This document shows, one piece after another, positions 1 to 8,993 of a DNA stretch of 64,000 nt. The position numbers were made by a program, and so were the translations under genes. Under the pieces are notes generated by a model. That model made no database searches and was not told the DNA's origin. It worked only from the letters and a program-made list of their open reading frames with translations. Numbering within the stretch: position 1 is the first letter of the stretch; every line of letters begins with the position of its first letter. The DNA is from Candidatus Salinicoccus stercoripullorum (lineage in GTDB: Bacteria; Bacillota; Bacilli; Staphylococcales; Salinicoccaceae): the NCBI GenBank assembly GCA_019113295.1, contig DXHR01000001.1:1-64000 (forward strand). The letters are read 5' to 3'.

Positions 1-2
1 AT

Positions 3-173
3 TCCGCACGTTCATTTGCTCAAGCAATCGCAACTGGACATATGAGAGGGCATGCTATGGTTAGTAGTGATTACGCAATAAAGGTAGTAAATATTTTAAC
101 GAACAATTCCTTGGATGATTCAACGAACGAAAGAAAAAGACATCTCAAGATAATAGATGATTTATTGGATTGA
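3..173 (+). CDS. C-terminal fragment of an unidentified protein (possibly an oxidoreductase C-terminus), truncated by the window edge
   Basis: Open frame from base 3: SARSFAQAIATGHMRGHAMVSSDYAIKVVNILTNNSLDDSTNERKRHLKIIDDLLD*; followed by a strong terminator. Confidence 0.4.
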   Translation, partial: SARSFAQAIATGHMRGHAMVSSDYAIKVVNILTNNSLDDSTNERKRHLKIIDDLLD

Positions 174-240
174 GGGACAGTAGTTGTGAAGTGATGTACT
201 TAAACAAACGGGCGCTTTAGTGAAATAAAACACTATTACT

Positions 241-279
241 AGTTAGAACTTCCAGAAAAATGGAAGTTCTAACTTTTTA
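241..279 (+). terminator. Rho-independent terminator
   Basis: GTTAGAACTTCCA-gaaaaa-TGGAAGTTCTAAC followed by TTTTT; 13-bp perfect stem. Confidence 0.85.
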
Positions 280-491
280 TCTTATATCAAAAATAAGCTT
301 TAACATAGCCAAATAATAAAAAACAGAAGACAAAAATGAAAACCTGAACAAATCGCATGTTCAGGGGAGAGGCCGTATTGATAGTTAGGCTGTCTGTTTA
401 TCTATCAGCGCACCCACGCATTCGAACAGTACATTGATATAGGGTGTCTACCATGTTTCCTGATTATGAAAACCATTTTGGCTGGAAACAT

Positions 492-530
492 ATTCAGTCC
501 CCTGGCCGGATTGCCGGGCAGGGGACTGAA
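492..530 (-). terminator. Inverted repeat, probable terminator of the DUF6176-like gene
   Basis: TTCAGTCCCCTG...CAGGGGACTGAA just downstream of the minus-strand stop. Confidence 0.5.
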
Positions 531-540
531 TTGATTGAGA

Positions 541-882
541 CTATTTCATTACTTCGCGTACTTTTTCCGGCAACATCATGACTTCCGCTTCCATATCATC
601 CGGACGGAATGTCTTGTCGATGCATTCGTCCATGAAATCAATGTGCTTCTGATCGATATATGCATCTTCGATCGATTCCGGATTTTTATCATCCTGTACG
701 CTGTACCAGTAGAGATATTCGCGATTGTCGAACTTTTCACGGAAAATCGTCTCGACATACATCTTTTCACCTTCGAGGCCGAGCAGTACATCATCCATGT
801 GGTTGTGCATATATTCGAACCATTCATCCACACGTCCGCTCTTGCCCGGCTTTACCCTGAATTTCGTCAATTCTACTCTCAT
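541..882 (-). CDS. Small conserved hypothetical protein, DUF6176-like
   Basis: 113-aa ORF MRVELTKFRVKPGKSGRVDEWFEYMHNHMDDVLLGLEGEKMYVETIF...; RBS-like ggaggcag before ATG. Confidence 0.7.
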   Translation of the reverse strand: MRVELTKFRVKPGKSGRVDEWFEYMHNHMDDVLLGLEGEKMYVETIFREKFDNREYLYWYSVQDDKNPESIEDAYIDQKHIDFMDECIDKTFRPDDMEAEVMMLPEKVREVMK

Positions 883-1070
883 AACTGCCTCCTTGCCGGC
901 TGTATAAAGGAATGGGGTCTTCCTTTACAGTTTCGCCTGCGAATTACACGTTTGTGTATAATATATACTATGAATTCCATGTAATACTATAATCAGTTTT
1001 GATGAAACTGTGAATTAATACTCACATTGACTTGTAATGAGTAATAACTTGAGATAAGGATTTCCTGATT

Positions 1071-1300
1071 ATGAAACAGACGGATAGAAGAGTGGCGAAA
1101 TCGATAGATGCAATCACGCGTGCTTTCACCGGCCTGCTTTGTCAGCAGGACTTTGAGAATATTTCCGTCATGGAAATCAACAAGACGCATCAATGTTGTC
1201 TGAAAGACGTCCTGCCTCTACTATACTGATAAATATGATCCGCTGTATTCACTCCTCGATGATACCAGAGTGGGGAAGGTAAGGGAAGTCGTAATCAGCT
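1071..1300 (+). pseudogene. Truncated/frameshifted TetR-family regulator remnant
   Basis: MKQTDRRVAKSIDAITRAFTGLLCQQDFENISVMEINKT... is a TetR N-terminal helix set; stop at 1227-1229; TetR-like DKYDPLYSLLDD resumes in another frame right after. Confidence 0.6.
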
Positions 1301-1660
1301 TGTGATTTCTGCAATCAGGTCTCTGAAGTCTTCCAAATTCTTAGCGGAATCGAGAATGGCGCTCATCCAGTTATTCCTGTCCATATGATAGGCAGGATAT
1401 TTCCCTGAGGACGTCGATCTTTTCAATCCGTTCCATGCCAGATGAGCCGGTCTGAGGCCATGTCGCTCACGGACAAAGGCAGGACTTCTTCTCTAACCGA
1501 CATATATCGACCTCCATCGCTTCATCGCTTTATGTATCTCTACCCCGGAACCTATGTTTCTACTCCATATGTATTATCGGTGTGTGCAGTTGGACAATCT
1601 CATGACAAGAAACCCGCCATTCTGATCTTGCAGACTGGCGGGTGATCTGTAAAAGGATAA

Positions 1661-2092
1661 TTATTTGATGATCAGAACCGGTATGTTCACGCGTTTGGCC
1701 AACTTATGTGTAACATGTCCCAGTACATGCTTGATGTCGCGTTTTGAACGTTTGTTGCTCATTACGACAATCTCATAATCATTCTCATTTACTTCATTCA
1801 TGAGTTCCGGGATGATGCGTCCTGTTTTGAAGGATGTCTTGTAATTCAGACCACGCTCATCCAGCTGGTCCGTGAACGGCTTGAGGTCTTCGATCTTGTC
1901 ATTGCATATATCCTCAAAATGCTTGCCGTGGTATTTTACGTTATCCGCCTGTTCGGTTTCCGATATCACGTTGAAGATTGTGATGACGGCATCCTCATTC
2001 TGACCGGTCAGTTTGACAAGCTCATCAGGCACGTTGCTGAAGGAGTTTCCAAAATCGTAGGGCAGCAGAATATTTTTGTACATCAATAACAC
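1661..2092 (-). CDS. Universal stress protein (UspA family)
   Basis: MYKNILLPYDFGNSF...; C-terminal VVMSNKRSKRDIKHVLGHVTHKLAKRVNIPVLIIK typical of Usp. Confidence 0.9.
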   Translation of the reverse strand: MLLMYKNILLPYDFGNSFSNVPDELVKLTGQNEDAVITIFNVISETEQADNVKYHGKHFEDICNDKIEDLKPFTDQLDERGLNYKTSFKTGRIIPELMNEVNENDYEIVVMSNKRSKRDIKHVLGHVTHKLAKRVNIPVLIIK

Positions 2093-2412
2093 ATCCTTCT
2101 TAATTATATGAGTATAAGTGTATATATAATATTATACTTGATTTTACCCTTCGCGGGTTTAAAAAAACTTCAAAAAAGTGGTCATTCCCCGAAAGATATC
2201 TTCCATGCCAGAAATCCGCTTCATCCGGATATATGCCGGGGAATTCGAATAGCTCCTTGGTTATTTGTGTTTTCGCAGGTACATAATATATTTTCCCATT
2301 ATTTATATAGGGAAGAATTATCGTTCACTTAAAAAGGGATAAATGGAATGGACTATCATGTTTAATAACAAATTGTCTTTCGTTTAATATAAGATGAGTA
2401 TACAAATCAGTA

Positions 2413-2967
2413 ATGGAAAGTAGGTTGTCTATGGCAAGAGTTTCTAAGAAGATGCAGATGCTGGAGGCGGCTGCCCACATTGTAAATGAACAGGGCAGTG
2501 ATTATTTGACGCTGGATGCCGTCGCTGAACGGGCCGGTGTGAGCAAGGGTGGGCTGATCTATCATTTCAAAAACAAGGATGCACTGATCCACGGTCTAGT
2601 GGAGCATGCCGACCGGATGTACCGTGATAATGTGGACAGGCACATCGCACAGGATGATGAATCCAACGGCAGATGGTTGCGCGCCTTCATCGAAGCGACG
2701 CGGCAGAACCGGGTGGATAATGCGGATATCACTTCAGGCATGCTTGCTGCACAGGGCATCAACCGTGAGCTGCTCGCACCGCTGCAGAAGACGTACAGCG
2801 AATGGCAGGAAAAGATCGAGCAGGACGAAATCGACAATGTGGATGCCACGATCATCCGCCTTGCGGTGGACGGTCTGTGGCTGTCCGAGATATTCGGGCT
2901 GGATGCGATAGATGACGATATGCGGGAGAAGATACTCGACCGTCTGAGCAGCTATACGGAAAAATAA
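2413..2967 (+). CDS. TetR/AcrR family transcriptional regulator, probable regulator of the carnitine operon
   Basis: N-terminal HTH ...AAHIVNEQGSDYLTLDAVAERAGVSKGGLIYHFKNKDALI; directly upstream of the operon. Confidence 0.9.
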   Translation: MESRLSMARVSKKMQMLEAAAHIVNEQGSDYLTLDAVAERAGVSKGGLIYHFKNKDALIHGLVEHADRMYRDNVDRHIAQDDESNGRWLRAFIEATRQNRVDNADITSGMLAAQGINRELLAPLQKTYSEWQEKIEQDEIDNVDATIIRLAVDGLWLSEIFGLDAIDDDMREKILDRLSSYTEK

Positions 2968-2986
2968 AAAGATTGGATCTAAATTA

Positions 2987-3015
2987 TTGAAAAAGAACCG
3001 ACCAGTTGGTACACT
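2987..3015 (+). promoter_or_regulatory. Promoter of the carnitine operon with TetR-type operator in the spacer
   Basis: TTGAAA (2987-2992), 17-bp spacer, TACACT (3010-3015); imperfect palindrome ACCGACCAGTTGGT at 2997-3010 (ACC-N-AC-NN-GT-N-GGT symmetry). Confidence 0.6.
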
Positions 3016-3056
3016 AAGCGACGTGTTGAAAATAATGACAACGGAGGTCGGTAGTT

Positions 3057-3947
3057 TTGACTAGAAAAGTAATGCTTACTGCAGCGATAACAGGCGCTGG
3101 AGATACAGTGGAAAAGAATGAAAATGTGCCGGTGACACCACAGGAAATCGCCGATTCTGCCCTCAGGGCGGCGAAAGCCGGCGCGACGGTTGCCCACCTG
3201 CATGTGCGCGACCCCAAGACAGGAGGTATCAGTCATGAGATGGGTCTGTTCCGTGAAGCGGTCCGTCTGATCCGTGAATCCGACCAGGATGTCATCATCA
3301 ATCTGACGTCGGGCGGCGGTGGTGACTTCATCCCGGATATGGCCGACCCGTACCAGGCCGGAAAGGGCTCTGATATACAGACGCCGGATGAGCGCCATGA
3401 GCCGGTCGGTGCACTGCTGCCGGAAATGTGTACACTCGACTGCGGCAGTGTCAATTTCGGTGACGCGGTCTATCTGAGTCCTTCGGATTGGCTGAAACGT
3501 CAGGCTAAACTGGTCAAAGATGCAGGCGTAAAACCTGAGCTGGAATGCTTCGACACCGGACATATCGCTTTTGCCAAGCAGCTGATCAGGGAAGGTCTCA
3601 TCGAAGGGGAGCCTTTATTCCAATTCTGCCTGGGCATTCCGTGGGGTGCTGAAAATGATGCGGAAACGATCGAATACTTCAAGACGCGCCTCCCTGAAAA
3701 TGCCCACTGGTCCGCGTTCGGCATCGGCCGTATGCAGCTGCCGACGGTGGAGGAAGCTGCAAAACGCGGCGGCAACGTGCGTGTCGGCCTGGAGGATAAT
3801 ATATATCTGTCCAAAGGGGTCAAAGCGACGAATGAATCATTGGTCGGGAAAGCTGTGGAAATCCTGAAAGAACAGGATGTTGAACCGATGACAGCACAGG
3901 AAGCAAGAGAATTTTACAACCTCAGAGATCCGAAAGGAGGCCAATGA
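3057..3947 (+). CDS. 3-keto-5-aminohexanoate cleavage (BKACE) family protein, probable dehydrocarnitine cleavage enzyme
   Basis: TTG start after ggaggtcgg RBS; MLTAAITGAGDT...AHLHVRDPKTGGIS...NLTSGGGGDF are BKACE/DUF849 signatures; followed by carnitine dehydrogenase-type gene. Confidence 0.88.
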   Translation: MTRKVMLTAAITGAGDTVEKNENVPVTPQEIADSALRAAKAGATVAHLHVRDPKTGGISHEMGLFREAVRLIRESDQDVIINLTSGGGGDFIPDMADPYQAGKGSDIQTPDERHEPVGALLPEMCTLDCGSVNFGDAVYLSPSDWLKRQAKLVKDAGVKPELECFDTGHIAFAKQLIREGLIEGEPLFQFCLGIPWGAENDAETIEYFKTRLPENAHWSAFGIGRMQLPTVEEAAKRGGNVRVGLEDNIYLSKGVKATNESLVGKAVEILKEQDVEPMTAQEAREFYNLRDPKGGQ

Positions 3948-4912
3948 TGAAGTTCGCAATCGTAGGAACAGGCGTCATCGGCTCCGGCTGGATTACGCGC
4001 GTGCTCGCACACGGCCATGAAGTCGTCGCAACGGATCTTGCCGACGGTGCATATGAAGCGATGATGAAACAGGTGCAGCAGAATTGGCCGTATGCCGAGG
4101 AGCTCGGGCTTAGTGAAGGGGCTTCCATCGACCGCCTGACATTCACTCAGGATCTCACCGAAGCGGTGAAGGATGCGGATGTCATCCAGGAAAATGTGCC
4201 TGAAGTGGAAGCCATCAAGGACACGGTGCTGCGCGAAATCGATGCATATGCACCGCCGGATGCGCTGATCGGCTCAAGCACATCCGGCATCATGCCGTCC
4301 GAACTGCAGCAGAACCTGAACCATCCGGAACGATTTGTTGTGGCACATCCGTTCCATCCGGTCTATATACTCCCGCTTGTCGAAATCGTGCCGGGAAAGG
4401 AGACGAGTGAAGGGAACGTGAGAAAAGCGGAACTGGTGTATGAAAGTATCGGCATGGATGTGCTTCACGTGCGCAAGGAGATTGAAGGCCATATCGCAGA
4501 CCGTCTGATGGAAGCATTGTGGAGAGAGGCACTGCATATCGTCAATGACGGCATCGCAACAACCGAGGAAGTGGACAAGGCGTTCACACATGGTGCGGGA
4601 CTGCGTTATGCACAGCACGGGCCGTTCATGACATTCCACCTGGCCGGCGGAGAAGGCGGCATGCGCCACATGCTGAAGCAGTTCGGCCCGGCACTTAAAA
4701 AGCCATGGACGAAGCTCGAAGCACCGGAACTCACCCAAAACCTGTATGATAATGTTGTAAGCGGATGTGAATCATCTTCAAGTGATTATACGATGTCTGA
4801 GCTCGACCGGAACCGCAATGAATTCCTGGTGAAGGTAAAACAGCTGGCGGAAGAATACTGGCTGACTCAGACTGAAGCAATGAGAAAAAATGAAAAGGCG
4901 GCTCAGCTATGA
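3944..4912 (+). CDS. 3-hydroxyacyl-CoA dehydrogenase family protein, probable L-carnitine 3-dehydrogenase
   Basis: MKFAIVGTGVIGSGWITRVLAHGHEVVATD Rossmann motif; SSTSGIMPSELQ...HPFHPVYILPLVE; overlaps BKACE stop. Confidence 0.88.
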   Translation: MMKFAIVGTGVIGSGWITRVLAHGHEVVATDLADGAYEAMMKQVQQNWPYAEELGLSEGASIDRLTFTQDLTEAVKDADVIQENVPEVEAIKDTVLREIDAYAPPDALIGSSTSGIMPSELQQNLNHPERFVVAHPFHPVYILPLVEIVPGKETSEGNVRKAELVYESIGMDVLHVRKEIEGHIADRLMEALWREALHIVNDGIATTEEVDKAFTHGAGLRYAQHGPFMTFHLAGGEGGMRHMLKQFGPALKKPWTKLEAPELTQNLYDNVVSGCESSSSDYTMSELDRNRNEFLVKVKQLAEEYWLTQTEAMRKNEKAAQL

Positions 4913-5379
4913 CAGTGGAAACGTATGAGTACAAAACGATCGTCCCCAGGGACTGGGTCGATCACAACGGCCACATGAATGACGGTGAATACGGCCGTGC
5001 GTTCAGCGATGCCGGTATGGCGTGGCTGGCACAGATGGGGCTTGATACGGAGAAAATCGAGGAGATCTCCTATACGATATTCACACTCGAGAACCATATT
5101 GTGTACCAGAAGGAAGTGTTCGGCGGCGATGAGATCACCGTCAGGATCAGAATCCATGATTATGATGACAAACGTCTGCATGTCTTCATGACACTGCATG
5201 ATCCATCCGGTGACCAGTGTGCGGCATACGAAGTGATGTACATGGGTATGGACCGGAAGACGAACCGTCCTGCACCGTTTCCGGAATTTTTCGCACGGAG
5301 CGTCGAGGATTACTGCAGCACGCAAAATAATGATGTCAACATCAAAGAGATGGGACGCATAATAGGAATCAGAAGATGA
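4909..5379 (+). CDS. Acyl-CoA thioesterase family protein, probable betainyl-CoA thioesterase
   Basis: Hot-dog fold pattern KTIVPRDWVDHNGHMNDGEYGRAFSDAG; translationally coupled to the previous gene. Confidence 0.82.
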   Translation: MTVETYEYKTIVPRDWVDHNGHMNDGEYGRAFSDAGMAWLAQMGLDTEKIEEISYTIFTLENHIVYQKEVFGGDEITVRIRIHDYDDKRLHVFMTLHDPSGDQCAAYEVMYMGMDRKTNRPAPFPEFFARSVEDYCSTQNNDVNIKEMGRIIGIRR

Positions 5380-5384
5380 TGTTT

Positions 5385-5417
5385 AAAAACGGCAGCCGAA
5401 ATCCGGCAGCCGTTTTT
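5385..5417 (+). terminator. Rho-independent terminator of the carnitine operon
   Basis: AAAAACGGCAGCCG-aaat-CCGGCAGCCGTTTTT. Confidence 0.75.
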
Positions 5418-5478
5418 AAGTTTGCCTGTAAAAGGGAAGAGAATTCCATATACAAATGCAGTGGAAGGAGAGAGTATA

Positions 5479-6333
5479 TTGAATCATGAGTGGATTGAAA
5501 AACTTCCGGTGGATGGCATCAGGGATATCATTCCGGCAGCCGGTGGTGATGTGAACGATGCCTACCGGGTCGAGACGGATGATGAACCGAAATTCCTCCT
5601 TGTCCAGCCCGGCCGGAATGAAGCGTTCTATGCGGCGGAAATCGCAGGGCTCGAAGCATTTGAAGAGGCGGGGATCACCGCCCCGCAGGTGCTCGGCAGC
5701 GGAGAGATTGATGGTGATGCCTGGCTTTTATTGACGTACCTCGAGGAAGGATCCGGCAGCCAGAAAGACCTCGGGAAGATGGTGGCTAAGATGCATAAGG
5801 CACATCAGACAGAAGGGATGTTCGGTTTCGATCAGCCTCATGAAGGCGGGGATATTTCATTCGAAAATACATGGACGGATTCATGGAGTGAGCTTTTCAT
5901 CGAACGCCGGATGGATGTGCTGAGGGAAACAATCGTGGATAAAGGACTGTGGACAGCCATGGACGCAGAAAGCTACATGAAAGTGCGGAAAATCATGACA
6001 GCAGCGCTGGAAGAACATTCAAGCGAGCCGTCCCTTCTGCACGGAGATCTGTGGGCGGGCAACTATATGTTCCTCTCTGACGGCAGGCCGGCACTTTTCG
6101 ATCCGTCCCCGCTGTACGGCGACCGGGAATTCGATCTCGGGGCGACCACTGTATTCGGCGGTTTCTCCAGAGACTTCTATGATGCCTATGAAGCAGAATA
6201 CCCGTTGGAGGAAGGGGCCTGGGAACGGATCCGTTTCTATCGGCTGTATCTTCTGATGGTCCATCTACTCAAGTTCGGAGATATCTATAAAGCAAGTGTC
6301 CATGAAACGATGCAGGATATTTTAAATGATTAA
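5479..6333 (+). CDS. Fructosamine kinase family protein
   Basis: TTG start after ggagagag proposed; LLHGDLWAGNYMFLSDGRPALFDPSPLYGDREFDLG matches fructosamine/ketosamine-3-kinase family. Confidence 0.85.
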   Translation: MNHEWIEKLPVDGIRDIIPAAGGDVNDAYRVETDDEPKFLLVQPGRNEAFYAAEIAGLEAFEEAGITAPQVLGSGEIDGDAWLLLTYLEEGSGSQKDLGKMVAKMHKAHQTEGMFGFDQPHEGGDISFENTWTDSWSELFIERRMDVLRETIVDKGLWTAMDAESYMKVRKIMTAALEEHSSEPSLLHGDLWAGNYMFLSDGRPALFDPSPLYGDREFDLGATTVFGGFSRDFYDAYEAEYPLEEGAWERIRFYRLYLLMVHLLKFGDIYKASVHETMQDILND

Positions 6334-6477
6334 AAATGAAATAGGGACCCGGGATAGCCACTGTAGATCTCTCACCGGCCCCGGCGGCAGTGAAACAAGG
6401 TGTGTAAACGCTGCAATTCTGATATAGTCATAAATGACAATGATTTAAATTGAGAGATGGGTACAGGTGATTTTCAG

Positions 6478-7476
6478 ATGCGGACGATCAAAGATATAGC
6501 TCAAATGGCCGGGGTCTCCCGTACGACGGTCTCGAGAGTGCTCAATGACTCTGGATATGTCAGTGAAAAAGCGAGGAAGAAAGTGCTGGAGGTAATAGAG
6601 GAGACGGGTTATGTACCAAGTCAGCATGCAAAATCCTTAAGGACAAAAGAAACCAAAATCATCGGTGTCATCCTTCCGAAAATCAGTACAGACACTTCTT
6701 CCAGGACGGTCGACGGAATGAATGAAGTGTTCGGTGAGAAAGGCTATCAGATTCTTCTGACCAGTACAAATTTGGACAAAGCGAAGGAAATAGAACATCT
6801 GAGACTTCTGCAGAACAGGCAGGTGGATGGCATTGTGCTGCTCGCGACAAACACCGATGAGGATCTGATCAGAGAAATGCAAAACTCCAAAGTGCCGGTA
6901 GTGGTGATTGGCCAGGAAGTCCCTGATGATTCCGGCATTCCATCAGTTGTCTTCGATGACTATAGAGCAGCTGTAAAATTGATGGAAGCATTGATTGGGA
7001 GTGGACGGAGGAAAATCGGCTATGTTGGTGTGGAGGAAACTGACCAGGCAGTCGGTGTAATGCGGAAGCGGGCCTATTTTGATGTCATGGAACGCCATGG
7101 ATTTGAGCGCGGAGCGTCATTGGTACAAACCGGTGACTTTTCAATCGAGTCAGGATATGAAGCGGCATCCCGCATGTTTTCTGATGGGACCGGTGATGTC
7201 GATGCCATTTTTGCGGCGACGGACCGCATGGGAATCGGTGTGTGGAAATTCTTGCGGGAAGCGGGGCTTTCCGTTCCAGGTCAAGTGGCTGTTGTTGGCA
7301 TCGGTTCATCTGAAACTTCCCGTTTCATCGAACCTGCCATGACGACAATCGAATATGAATTCGAGGAGGCCGGCAGGGCAGGTGCAGAAACCCTTCTGAG
7401 TATTTTAAATGGCTCTGATGACGGAACTGAGAAAAAAACTCTTGACTTCAAACTGGTATCGCGAGATAGTTTATAA
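6478..7476 (+). CDS. LacI family transcriptional regulator, probable sucrose operon repressor
   Basis: MRTIKDIAQMAGVSRTTVSRVLNDSGYVSEKARKKV HTH; periplasmic-binding-like domain; upstream of sucrose PTS genes. Internal ATG preferred over 6457. Confidence 0.88.
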   Translation: MRTIKDIAQMAGVSRTTVSRVLNDSGYVSEKARKKVLEVIEETGYVPSQHAKSLRTKETKIIGVILPKISTDTSSRTVDGMNEVFGEKGYQILLTSTNLDKAKEIEHLRLLQNRQVDGIVLLATNTDEDLIREMQNSKVPVVVIGQEVPDDSGIPSVVFDDYRAAVKLMEALIGSGRRKIGYVGVEETDQAVGVMRKRAYFDVMERHGFERGASLVQTGDFSIESGYEAASRMFSDGTGDVDAIFAATDRMGIGVWKFLREAGLSVPGQVAVVGIGSSETSRFIEPAMTTIEYEFEEAGRAGAETLLSILNGSDDGTEKKTLDFKLVSRDSL

Positions 7477-7482
7477 AGAGGA

Positions 7483-7496
7483 TGAAAACGTAATCA
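7483..7496 (+). promoter_or_regulatory. cre-like site upstream of the sucrose PTS gene
   Basis: TGAAAACGTAATCA, one mismatch to TGWNANCGNTNWCA. Confidence 0.35.
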
Positions 7497-7573
7497 TTTT
7501 GTTCATCTTCTTTTTTTGAAGCATATGTGGAATCGATTCCCTATATTGAACACATAAAAAGGAGTGTAGAGTA

Positions 7574-8980
7574 ATGACTGTAAACAGCAAAATCGCAAAG
7601 GAAATCATTGAAGCTGCCGGCGGAGAGGACAACATTGAGTCTGTTGCCCATTGTGCCACCCGTCTTAGGATTGTCGTGAGTGACAAGGAGAAGATCGACC
7701 AGGACGCCGTAGAGGATATCGACAAAGTCAAAGGTGCATTCTACAATTCCGGGCAATTCCAGGTGATACTTGGAACCGGGACGGTCAACCGGATATATGA
7801 GGAAGTGCTCAAGTTCGGCCTGGAAGGAAAAAGTAAAAAGGAAGTTAAAAAAGAAGCGGGGACGCGGGGAAATATGTTCCAGCGCGCAATACGCACATTC
7901 GGTGACGTATTTGTGCCGATCATTCCGATACTGGTTGCGACCGGTCTTTTCATGGGGCTGCGGGGTCTTGTTGTACAGGAGGAGATACTCGGGCTCATCG
8001 GGTTATCATACGATGATATTTCGGACAACTTCCTGCTGTTTACCGAAGTGCTGACTGACACTGCGTTCATATTCCTGCCGGCGCTCGTCGCCTGGTCGAC
8101 GTTCAGAGTGTTCGGCGGCACACCGATCATCGGCATGGTCCTCGGTCTGATGCTCGTAAGTCCGGCACTGCCGAATGCCTGGGATGTTGCCGGCGGAGGC
8201 GTCGAACCGATCATGTTCGCAGGGTTCATCCCGGTTGTTGGATACCAGGCATCGGTGCTCCCTGCCTTCATTGCGGGGATATTGGGGGCGAAGCTTGAAA
8301 AAAGGATACGCGATAAAGTGCCTGAAGCACTCGATTTGATCGTCACTCCATTCATGACTCTCCTGATTATGATCACACTGGCTTTATTCGTAATCGGGCC
8401 TGTCTTCCATGCAGTGGAAGGCCTCATCCTGGATGCCACACTGTCTGTACTCGCATGGCCGTTCGGCATCAGCGGTATACTCATTGGCGGATTGAATCAG
8501 ATCATCGTAATCACCGGTGTGCACCATATTTTCAACCTGCTTGAAATACAGCTGCTTGATAAACTTGACGCAAATCCATACAACGCCATCGTCACCGCTT
8601 CGATCGCAGCCCAGGGCGGGGCAACGCTTGCTGTCGGTCTGAAAACGAAGTCCAAAAAACTGAAAGCACTGGCACTGCCTTCCTCATTCTCGGCGTTCCT
8701 CGGGATTACAGAACCCGCAATATTCGGTGTCAATCTGAGGTATTTCAAACCTTTCATCATGGGTCTCATCGGCGGGGCAGCAGGAGGGTTCCTCGCCTCC
8801 GTCACAGGACTTGAGGCGACCGGAATGGCAATCACAGTCATACCAGGTACACTGCTGTACCTGAATGAGCAGATAGTCATGTATATCCTTGTTAACCTGG
8901 TAGCCATTGCGGTCGCTTTCGTACTGACGTGGCTGTTCGGTTTTTCCGACAAGCAGAAAGAAAAGATTGAAGAAGCCTAG
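7574..8980 (+). CDS. scrA: PTS sucrose transporter subunit IIBC
   Basis: IIB motif ESVAHCATRLRIVV; IIC GITEPAIFGVNLRYFKPFIMG; adjacent to sucrose-6-phosphate hydrolase. Confidence 0.9.
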   Translation: MTVNSKIAKEIIEAAGGEDNIESVAHCATRLRIVVSDKEKIDQDAVEDIDKVKGAFYNSGQFQVILGTGTVNRIYEEVLKFGLEGKSKKEVKKEAGTRGNMFQRAIRTFGDVFVPIIPILVATGLFMGLRGLVVQEEILGLIGLSYDDISDNFLLFTEVLTDTAFIFLPALVAWSTFRVFGGTPIIGMVLGLMLVSPALPNAWDVAGGGVEPIMFAGFIPVVGYQASVLPAFIAGILGAKLEKRIRDKVPEALDLIVTPFMTLLIMITLALFVIGPVFHAVEGLILDATLSVLAWPFGISGILIGGLNQIIVITGVHHIFNLLEIQLLDKLDANPYNAIVTASIAAQGGATLAVGLKTKSKKLKALALPSSFSAFLGITEPAIFGVNLRYFKPFIMGLIGGAAGGFLASVTGLEATGMAITVIPGTLLYLNEQIVMYILVNLVAIAVAFVLTWLFGFSDKQKEKIEEA

Positions 8981-8993
8981 AAGGAGTTATTAA

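Noticed and set aside
1442-1645. 67-aa ORF MSRSEAMSLTDKGRTSS...
   Set aside because: No RBS, no coding-like composition, and located in a degraded region.
6403-6416. TGTAAACGCTGCAA as a cre site upstream of the LacI gene
   Set aside because: Two mismatches at conserved consensus positions; too weak without other evidence.
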